Part shown: positions 56,501-64,000 of the stretch, one piece after another
How the letters are laid out: each line of letters begins with the position of its first letter
Position numbering within the stretch: the stretch's first letter is position 1
Assembly (NCBI RefSeq): GCF_900964775.1
Contig: NC_041806.1
Location: 41,776,586-41,840,585, forward strand
Source: Scleropages formosus
Lineage: Eukaryota > Chordata > Actinopteri > Osteoglossiformes > Osteoglossidae
Direction of reading: 5' to 3'
DNA: 64,000 bases
Program-made: the position numbers and the translations under genes
The notes under the pieces: generated by a model
Told to the model about the DNA's origin: nothing
Seen by the model: only the letters and a program-made list of their open reading frames with translations
The model's database searches: none

Positions 56501-59500
56501 TGAATGAAAGTGCAGATCCCTTTTGTTGACTCAGCTGAAACTACAAAATACAATGAATGTCGGACACTGCAAATAAGAGAAACGGTGGCAGAAGAACATA
56601 GGAGGAAGTGGCCAAGAACCCGTGTTCGCTTTCCCTTTGTGGTGACCGTGTGTCCGGAGAGGGCGCTTTGCTGGGGGGGCGGCTCGCAGACTTACTCTGT
56701 GCTTTTCAGCAGGCCTCGCGTTCTGAGCTGCTCCAGCACGTCCAGCACCTGGTCCTGGTGGAACGACTCCCCCGAGTACTCGTCGAAGCGGACCCCCAAA
56801 CGCTGGGCCAGAGAAGGAACGGCAGCACAACACCACTCACAACTGTACATTTAACACGTTTCCCCCCTTGGAAAAAAACTGACATTGTATTGTGTGCGCT
56901 GTACAGCAATAAAGCAAAACTGACATCATGATATGGGATCGTTATGATTTACTTTACATTCAATTCAATTCATTTTCATAGAGCACTCTTCTCACGCAGT
57001 GACACAGAGCACTTTAACACAGGCATAAAGCAAGAAAAACAGATACAAACAAAGAAGACAGTCGACTAATGGCTACCATAATGAAGAACTTATTATAGAG
57101 CTATAAGTATACCTACTGGCCACCGGGGAAAGGAACAAAAACTCCCAACTGAAAGTTGAGGGAGAAAAAACCTCTTGGGGTCCACAGACCAGTGGTTGCC
57201 CACCCCTCCTGGGTACTCTAGATTAAGTAACAATTGTAAGCCAGTTTAACAGTAATAAAGATATTGTTGCTAAATGGTATCTTGGATGCCATTTACACGG
57301 TGACCAACTCTATTCAGCATTCCAATGTGAGCATGCTACGTTGCCATGTTAATCTTGAACTTTCTTACACAAAGCTGTTAAATGCCAGCCTGCACTCTGT
57401 CCCACCCTGAATCTCCAGTACTGAGCATACTCAACGCATGTTTTGTCCCACACACACAGTCTAGAACCACCTGTCCCAAGCGGGATCGCAGTGAACCGGA
57501 GCCTAGCCCGGCAACACGGGGCGCAAGGCTGGAGGGGGACACGCCCAGGATGTGACGCCAGTCCATGGGAAGGCACCCCAAGCAGGACTCGAACCCCAGA
57601 CCTGCCAGAGAGTGGGACCCGGCCAAACCTGCTGCGCCACCGCACCCCCCGCATTCTGTCCTCCATCGGCTATTAATTTGCCTTGTTTCGGGCTGAGCAG
57701 GGACACACACTGGGACAGAGCTCAGCTGTAGTGTACACGGACTTACATTGTAAACCCGCTGGTACTCCGCCACGGTAATCTCCCGGAAATGTCTCCATAG
57801 CGACAGGGGCTCCTCTTCCCCTTGCTCTAAAGCCCTGAAAAAGTCCCTAGCGGCCTGGTGGATGCACTCCTCCCCCTCTGCTTCCCTGTGAACCTGGACA
57901 TACACCTGTGAGAGGTGAAGGTGAGAGGTCAGAGGGGTGCCTGGACTCTGCAAGAAAACAAATGTGCTGACACATGAAAAGGACTAAATCTAATGAATGA
58001 ATGAATGAATGAATGAATGTTTCTTAATCTCAGAAGGAAACTCTGCTCAGTAGCTGCTACACAGAAAGGGAACTCATTCCAAAACCCACCGTCCCCAGTC
58101 CTGGCATGATCCAAGAACTGGAACAGCTGGATCCAACTGGAGAAATGACTTGTTTAAAAGCACTTAAGTGCTACAGATATTAAAGTCTGTATGCAGAACA
58201 GCCTCCAGGCATCGAGACTGGGCTCAATGAATTAGTATACAGAACATCATTTTGGGGAACCTTTCACAATGGATCTTATTCCCACATTATTCTGGCAGAT
58301 TTGCTTCATCACTAGAGTATACAGATTGATATAATGGCAGTAACTGCAGCAGCATTAAAGGTTTGACAAGAGCCACTCCCGGGAACTGAACTAGCAACCT
58401 TCTGGTAGCAAGTGTGCTTCCTGTTAACTGGCCATGTTTTGGCATGGCATTGCATGGCACGGCATCATGGCACGATGTTGACAAAAGTACGGCAGAAGCA
58501 CATAGGCGCTGCATCGGCAGCTCTACGGACACCTCATTGACACAAAGAGGAGTCACACCTTACATCAAAAAGATGTTGTAAGGGATTCTCTTTTAATTTT
58601 TCCTGTGAGCCAAAGCGTTGGAAGCCAGCTCCCAGCAGACCTGCACCAAAGCAAAGAGAGAGGTTGGAACTGCTCCTCCTGACACAGAGATGGTTCTGTC
58701 CAACTAGAGAAATCAGCATCCCAGATGTGCAGTAAGACCTTAAATACTTAAAAAGACAAATAAATAAACTCAGTCTTTGATTCTAGCTGTAATTAAACAC
58801 AAATTCAGAACGTCATATATTTTGTTTAAATCAAATAATATGCAACATCCATGAATCACAAGTTTACTCCAAAGCTTTCAAAACATTTTAATCAGTTTAA
58901 ATGCTTTAAAAACAGTATCCACTACGCTCAAAAGGTTATACATTCAACTTAGGCTTACTCTCATCTGCCACCAACTGCTTTTGTATTAAGATGCACGAGT
59001 GGAAAGCAAAGGTCAAAATACCTGCTTTACTTGGGTGGAGTATCTTTAGTTGGCCACCTCATAATGAGTGTGAGAGTTGGAGTGGCCTGGGAAAATGTGT
59101 CATCTGACCAAGTCCGTTTCATCGAAACGTTGCAGTGTTTGCCTAACGCCAGTTATAGGCATATGGGTGCCAACTATTTAAGGGTGGAACAATAACAAGC
59201 CTGTAACCTGATCTGCCAATTATTTCTCTATAAAGTGTTACCTGAAATGGTAGAAACCTGTTACATAACCAGTCTGTAACACGCCGGGGCGGTGGGAAGG
59301 GGGGAGCGGAGCCAGGGAAGGAACAACAGCAGCTGAACGTAATCAGTGCCCCTATTTCTTCCCCCGGTTCAACCAGTGAGGAGAGAAGAGAATCTGAGGA
59401 GTTAATGCTGAAGACGACCCCAGGACACGAGAGAGAGAAAGCACGACCCCGGTCCCCACAGCGAACCTGACCACAACCTCCCCCTCCGAGCACCCCCACA

Positions 59501-62500
59501 AGACACCAGTTCCCTGCGCCCTCCGCTTCCCCCTCCCCCTTCTGTCTGCTGTCCTTCAGACCAGTAAAAACCCCCCTCTCTAGCAATCCTGGTGACTGTC
59601 TCGGCCCCTTCTTCTTACACAGTCATTAGTTTTTTTAAAAAAAAAAAAATCTGTCCAAAGATTGTTTACCCAAACTCACCAAACTGAAAGCCCCAGTCTC
59701 CAAGGTAGTTCATCCTTATCACATCATTTCCTAGGGCTTCTTTCAAGTTGGCAATGAAATTACCTGAGAAATTTAACAACATTTGGTGACATAACAGTAA
59801 CCCTTAAGAAATAATGTCAAGCAAAGTCTTCCGAAACTTAAAAGATCATCAATAATGTGAATTTTCATAAACCGAATGCCTAAGGCCCCGAAGCGACACT
59901 CATTTATGCTACAATACAGGTTTCCCCCGCTATCCGAAAGTAAAATGTTCCTATGAAACCTTTCATAAGCTGAAAAGACGTAAAGCGAAGAAGCAATTAC
60001 CATGAATTTATATGGGAAAAAATCTGAGTGTTCCCAGAGCCTAAACATAACCTATCAAATCATACCAATAACACATAAAACCTAAAATACCACCAACATA
60101 CAGTAAAGCAGGAATGATGTGTCCTAAGGTATCAGAAGAGCCCATGTTGCTAAAAGATGCACAAAATAAATCGATATAAAGAGATCGAATGAATCGAGAG
60201 AGATAAAAAAAATCGAGATGCTCATGGACAGTTCAAAGCTATGGCGGCTGGATGCCGAGATGCTTAGTGTAGTTCCCGGGGAAGGAGCTCGGCGGCGTTA
60301 CTCTCACTGCTCGGGGCGCACGCTTCCTCTATAACGGCTGGCTGTAAAACAAATGCTGACCGCTATTTTTGCTTTTTTCGTGAAGCTAAAATCCGTTTCG
60401 GATTTCTTTCTGTTAACGGAAACAGGTACTGATGTAGGTCTTTCGGAAAAGCGAAGTGGCATAAAGCAAACTTTCAAGAAGCGGGGGATACCTGCATCAC
60501 CAAATGAGACTGAAACAGACAGAGTAGTTCACATTAGTTATAATTATTCTTTGGTCGGTTGTAGCTGGTGTAATATCTTCTGCCGTGGAATGCTGGGACA
60601 GTAGCATGACCCCAGGAGATGCCAAAGAGATCTAGAAGATAATGGGGAAGGCTGGACTCCCAGGTGCAGGCCGGACTCCCAGGTGCAGGCCACACAAAAA
60701 CGGACTCTCTCTGAACTCTAGTTCACCATCGTACATTACGGAGGAGCACAAATTCTACGCGTTCCTCATAAACACAAAGGAATTTCTACTAAGCCGAGTC
60801 AGGGATATTAAATGAAAGTCCTCGTAAAGCCGAACTGTAACTCAAAACGAGCACGTTAGAGAATGGCCTTTACGGGTTGCGTCTCATTGACGCATGGGGG
60901 CATGGTAGCGCAGTGGGTTGGACCGGGTCCTACTCTTCAGTGGGTCTGGGGTTCGAGTCCCGCTTGGGGTGCCTTGCGACGGACTGGAGTCCCGTCCTGG
61001 GTGTGTCCCCTCCCCCTCCGGCCTTACGCCCTGTGTTGCCGGGTAGGCTCCGGTTCCCTGCGACCCCGTATGGGAGAAGCGGTTCCGAAAATGTGTGTGT
61101 GTGTGTCTCATTGACGCATCGTTCAGTATGCCCTCCTCTGGTGACAGAAGGCATTAGAGGACTGAAAAACAATTGTGCCCCAAATGGTAACTAAAAACAA
61201 GAAGGGCATTCAGTGGCTCTTATGTACTGCAGTCCACAAGAGAACCAAAAAAGGCTTCACTGTGAAATATGTGTCACAAAAAACTCTCGAGTCTTACCAA
61301 TTATAGTAGATCGCAGGTGTCCGGCATGGAACTTCTTGGCAATATTTGGTGAACTATTAAAACAAATATACACACACACACACACACACACGTTTAAACA
61401 AAAACAGAACAAATAAACAATGCATGTGGCTGTTTATATAAAAAAAATGAAAACAGTTGTACAACAATGGAGTTAAATTGCAGAAGCTACATTTAAATGT
61501 TGTACAATCTTCTTGTGCCTAAATCATCATGAAGACATAAGGGAACATACCTGAACTCTACCAGAGTTCTTCCCTTCTGGTGACCTCTGAAAAGTTCACT
61601 TTTTAGTCCAAATCTATGCCTTCCATTTGATACCTCTTTAAAATTTCCTAAAAAAAAAAAAACACACATATATATTAGAGTGTATGGGGATGTTAAAATA
61701 GTTTTTCTGTTACACATGAAAACTGACATGGTTACAATGTTGTACAGGGATCTTACTGCACCATTACAATGAACAAGGAAAATATTCTACTTACCTGTAT
61801 CAAGACAGATCTGTTTATTTTAAAGTTTATCACTCCACGCCCAACTGTTATTTCCTCTAACAGAGTATCACGTTTCAGCTAAATAATGGAAAAAGAGGGG
61901 GGGGGGGGGGGGAGAGATTAAAGCCTGCAATACATATTTAAAAAAAACGTTTAGTCACGTCCCATGCATACTTTATTCTTTGTAGATCACACACCGTTCA
62001 AGTATTTTCGTAGGGTATAAACGCTCTATATTACCGGATGATGTCTGGTTCACATATATGTATTTCTAACGGACACCTTCCCCCCACCTTACAAAAAAGG
62101 CGAAGTGTTCCTGTAAGGTAAGGTGTTCTCCGTTATGTGAACTTTCATGGCAGAAAGTCATAATTACCATCATTTTTTGTGCTAAAAAACGTTCATGTGT
62201 TCCTAAGATCCAAAAGTGACACCCATTTATGCTAAAATATCACTAAATCGCATTAGAATGGACAGTTATTTCACTAGTTAACATTACTTATGATCACACA
62301 ACATAAGAAGGCAGCTTCCCTTCACTAATTACTCCAACACTGTACGACTGACACTCGTTCATCTCTTTCATAGCTATTATGTAAAACGGGTAAAAAAGTG
62401 CAGGTGCTCCTATTTGCGCCTGCAGTCTAAAGACATATTTCAGGTGCATTGGTGGCTTTAAATCGCCACTAGTGTGCGAGATGTATTGCTGTACACACTC

Positions 62501-63156
62501 TACAGCAGGTCTCGCTCCGGCACGGCAGATATTCGGCACCTTTCTTGCCAGGCCCTCTGCCTGCCTTTGAATATCTTCAGCTGATGAGATGAATCCATTT
62601 TCTCGCAGGCGGCTCAGTGACAGCCGGAAGTCTGAAGACCGTCTGGAAATTTGCACACAAACACAACTGAGAAACGGTGAAAGGATGAAGATGTCACTCA
62701 AAACGAAAAGGAAAGTGGTGCATGATGACATGTTAAAAGGGCGACACTGGATGGCATAGGGAACATACAGTACGTCCACACACTTAACTGTTTCTTAGAG
62801 ACGGGGATGGCGCAGATGGAGGAAATGAAGGACTCTTCAGGATGTCTCAAAACCTTGGCGAGCTAAAAAGAAAGACAACTGTCTGAATTGTGTTACCCTC
62901 AGTGTAACAGTGTACCTCACAGTTGCATGATAGGAGGAAGAGTAGGTTAGGTACTTAGCAGACCTTAAACATAAAAAGTATTAAACAACAGCTGAAATGC
63001 AACATTAACACAGCTAGGTGGTACAATGATTACCTCCTAGTAGGCAACTTATGTTAGTGAATTGTGACTCATTTCTCTAGATTTCGAGTCAGAATCATGA
63101 TGTTATATATTTATCGTTACCTTCGATGCTATATTTCTTCGGAAAAAACAAGCCAT
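51077..63156 (-). CDS. RARS2: Mitochondrial arginyl-tRNA synthetase
   Basis: Twenty exons on the minus strand: 63156-63121, 62862-62789, 62642-62540, 61878-61795, 61633-61551, 61353-61298, 59763-59680, 58640-58564, 57905-57747, 56802-56696, 55363-55268, 54688-54628, 54523-54447, 53458-53334, 52744-52677, 52167-52058, 51795-51700, 51527-51453, 51378-51315, 51163-51077. They give 573 residues (human 578). This class I synthetase charges mitochondrial tRNA-Arg. The start [11 protein letters not shown] matches the human targeting region. The HIGH motif is HAGH in [12 protein letters not shown]. Other marks are [47 protein letters not shown] (KMSKS position), the anticodon-domain [13 protein letters not shown], and the C-terminal [13 protein letters not shown]. 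Intron 11 has a GC donor. The exon 5 acceptor was chosen by frame. Confidence 0.98.
52896..53156 (+). repeat. Family A SINE with the same leader as 34926 (RARS2 intron 14)
   Basis: The leader gacaaattccccacagattg ... gttcttggg (52896-52952) precedes a family A SINE. Its early body has lost about 18 bp, and gagtcccga is repeated at box B. A GT/GC-rich tail runs to about 53156. Confidence 0.8.
53459..54446 (-). other. RARS2 intron 13
   Basis: Contains a CA microsatellite (about 53507-53543) and a CTCC run (about 53669-53691). The rest is AT-rich with nothing else recognised. Confidence 0.6.
54866..55090 (-). repeat. tRNA-derived SINE, family C (RARS2 intron 11)
   Basis: The best-preserved copy. 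The minus-strand head is gggacagctggtagtgtagtg and the body contains ccttgagcaaggtacctgct. The tail contains tttggagaaaagtgtcagat. Confidence 0.8.
55500..55857 (+). repeat. V-SINE with L2-type tail (RARS2 intron 10)
   Basis: Near full-length: head ggtggcacagtgaatagc, box B ggttcgatccc, V-core gtgtggagtttgcattttct, tail tttggaggaaagcatctgct plus an A/T-rich end. Confidence 0.85.
55858..56695 (-). other. Rest of RARS2 intron 10
   Basis: Contains a weak L2-type tail remnant near 55940-55975 (aaacgctttgtccaaggcaac) and a C-run at 56461-56470. No further feature is seen. Confidence 0.4.
56955..57255. repeat. Common fish dispersed repeat (RARS2 intron 9)
   Basis: It begins with ttcaattcaattcattttca, and the end contains gagaaaaaacctcttggggt and ccacccctcctgg. 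This is a layout I know as a high-copy fish repeat, but its class is not clear to me. No terminal repeats were seen. Confidence 0.5.
57452..57651 (-). repeat. tRNA-derived SINE, family A (RARS2 intron 9)
   Basis: Minus-strand copy with its head at about 57651 (gggggtgcggtggcgcagca), box B ggttcgagtcc, and a short GT tail at 57452-57460. It lies about 95 bp from exon 9. Confidence 0.85.
57906..58563 (-). other. RARS2 intron 8
   Basis: Contains an AATG tetranucleotide run at 57993-58018 and a short cluster of atggca-type repeats at 58433-58470. Nothing else is recognised. Confidence 0.5.
59270..59624. mobile_element. Solo LTR with 5-bp target-site duplication (fossil)
   Basis: A 345-bp unit at 59275-59619 begins TGTAACACGC and ends CTTCTTACA. 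It is flanked by perfect CAGTC copies (59270-59274 and 59620-59624). TG...CA ends and a 5-bp duplication are typical of an LTR retrotransposon reduced to a solo LTR, probably Ty3/gypsy-like. The intact flanks suggest moderate to young age. It lies in RARS2 intron 7. Confidence 0.75.
59917..60494. mobile_element. Tigger/pogo-type non-autonomous DNA element
   Basis: Terminal inverted repeats CAGGTTTCCCCCGC (left) and GCGGGGGATACCTG (right), with inner similarity tatccgaaag / ctttcggaaaagcg, match the Tigger termini. There is a TA before the left end but CA after the right end, so the target duplication has decayed. The 578-bp interior has no transposase frame. Confidence 0.7.
60881..61119 (+). 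repeat. Family A SINE with perfect 15-bp target-site duplication
   Basis: The element at 60896-61104 has intact box A (ggtagcgcagtggg) and box B (ggttcgagtcc) and a GT tail. The direct repeat gtctcattgacgcat lies at 60881-60895 and 61105-61119 without mismatch, so this is one of the youngest copies here. It lies in RARS2 intron 6. Confidence 0.9.
61879..62539 (-). other. RARS2 intron 3
   Basis: Contains a G-run (61897-61912) and a stretch near 62090-62240. Part of that stretch (agtgacacccatttatgcta) matches the left flank of the Tigger-type element (59896-59912), which points to a shared older repeat. No gene is seen. Confidence 0.45.
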
Positions 63157-63290
63157 GAGTTCGATTTAATTACAATAAAAAAAACATAAATTTATAGTAA
63201 ATAAAAAAAAAAAAAAATAACCACGAAAATCAACAAATCTTTAGATGACACCCGGCGCCATGTGCAATCCTTTCCACATGACCTTTAACA

Positions 63291-63384
63291 CACTTCCGTG
63301 TTTTTGAACCTTTGACCTTACATCGATTTTTATTAGCCAATCGACGCACTCGTTTTATGAACAACCCACAAAAATGAACCAATG
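63291..63384. promoter_or_regulatory. RARS2 promoter region
   Basis: Upstream of the RARS2 ATG lie an ETS-type cacttccg (63291-63298) and two CCAAT boxes (63337-63341 and 63379-63383). This layout is typical of a TATA-less housekeeping promoter. In mammals this region also serves ORC3 in the other direction. Confidence 0.55.
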
Positions 63385-63399
63385 AGAGCGTCATTTTCT

Positions 63400-63856
63400 A
63401 GACGACCGCGTCATATGGGCTACAAGCAACACGTCTTTGTTTCAAACAGAGAGCGCGATTTTTAACTTGAAAATACGTTGTTTTGATTCGTTTTACTTTT
63501 TATTACGTATACAGCTTAATCGACCCACATGTCTTAATTGATCTTGGACACTCACTATGTTTTTAAATTTTAATGCGCTTAAATTGTATTTGAAACATGT
63601 CCCTCCGAGTAACACGTGTAACAAACAACACAGTCCCAGTATGAAACTGTTTTAAAAATTGTCACACGTCTTTCTTTTCCCTGGCGTTTTGTATTCTTAT
63701 TATTATTTTTCTTTTACTTTTGCCAATTCTGTTTTGTGTGTTGTATTAATGAAAAGAGAGGGTCTTATGAATGCCTCAAACAGTACTATAACATGACAGT
63801 AGAGTATTAACAAAGTAACCTTACAGTAACATGATTCAGTGACAACACACCAGCAT
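63400..63856. other. Intergenic AT-rich sequence right of RARS2
   Basis: No recognisable ORC3 exon or other gene. A short ATG frame at 63597 stops after 15 codons. Confidence 0.5.
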
Positions 63857-64000
63857 TTGTGGGGAAGCAGATGGTGTAGTGTTCAGAGCTGCTCCCTTTC
63901 AGCCTGTAAGGTCCTGGTTCGAGTCCCACTCCTGCTGTAATAGCCTTGATTAAGGTACCTCACCCTGCTGCAGTAAGGAGATACACGCATCACACGCTGT
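63857..64000 (+). repeat. tRNA-derived SINE, family C-like (cut by window edge)
   Basis: gatggtgtagtgttcagagc resembles box A, and ggttcgagtcc is a perfect box B. The following ccttgattaaggtacctcac parallels the family C body. Only the head is inside the window. Confidence 0.65.

Noticed and set aside
63400-64000. ORC3 first exon
   Set aside because: No ORC3-like start or splice donor was found to the right of RARS2 within the window.

Overview
The window reads as nuclear DNA of a teleost fish. Genes are split by short GT-AG introns. Repeats include V-SINEs, other tRNA-derived SINEs, L2 and Rex3/RTE LINE pieces, Tigger-type DNA elements and solo LTRs. The gene order matches the vertebrate block known from human 6q14-15 (ZNF292 - GJB7 - SMIM8 - CFAP206 - SLC35A1 - RARS2). 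One very abundant SINE family, with a box-B stretch ggttcgagtcc followed by cttggggtgccttgcga, resembles repeats I associate with bony-tongue fishes (arowana and relatives). That lineage guess is weak.

Layout from left to right. Positions 1-6124 hold the giant last coding exon of ZNF292 (+), cut by the left edge. Positions 8110-8910 hold the single coding exon of a GJB7-like connexin (-), tail to tail with ZNF292. Two-exon SMIM8 (+) lies at 12639-13113, followed by a SINE cluster with one SINE nested in another. Positions 15986-28904 hold a 23-exon gene (+) that I cannot name. Its exon phases join into one reading frame of about 1845 residues: a CRAL-TRIO/SEC14-like domain, spectrin-like helices of the Trio/MCF2/PLEKHG4 kind, a long disordered and coiled-coil middle, and a complete 375-residue actin fold at the C-terminus. 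This is the standout of the window. Then come an L2 LINE relic (30350-31665), CFAP206 (+, 32123-39301, 622 aa), a repeat-bearing gap with a Rex3/RTE LINE tail, SLC35A1 (+, 44132-49901, 337 aa), and RARS2 (-, 51077-63156, 20 exons, 573 aa). RARS2 is tail to tail with SLC35A1. No ORC3 exon could be recognised to the right of RARS2.

The genes are housekeeping or cell-type genes that share a neighbourhood, not a pathway: a chromatin/transcription factor, a gap-junction subunit, a small membrane protein, a ciliary protein, a Golgi CMP-sialic acid carrier and a mitochondrial tRNA synthetase. CFAP206 carries a perfect RFX X-box in its promoter, and two more X-box matches lie in and just beyond the gene. 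Exon boundaries were worked out by hand from splice signals, phase and similarity to remembered family sequences. No database search or aligner was run.
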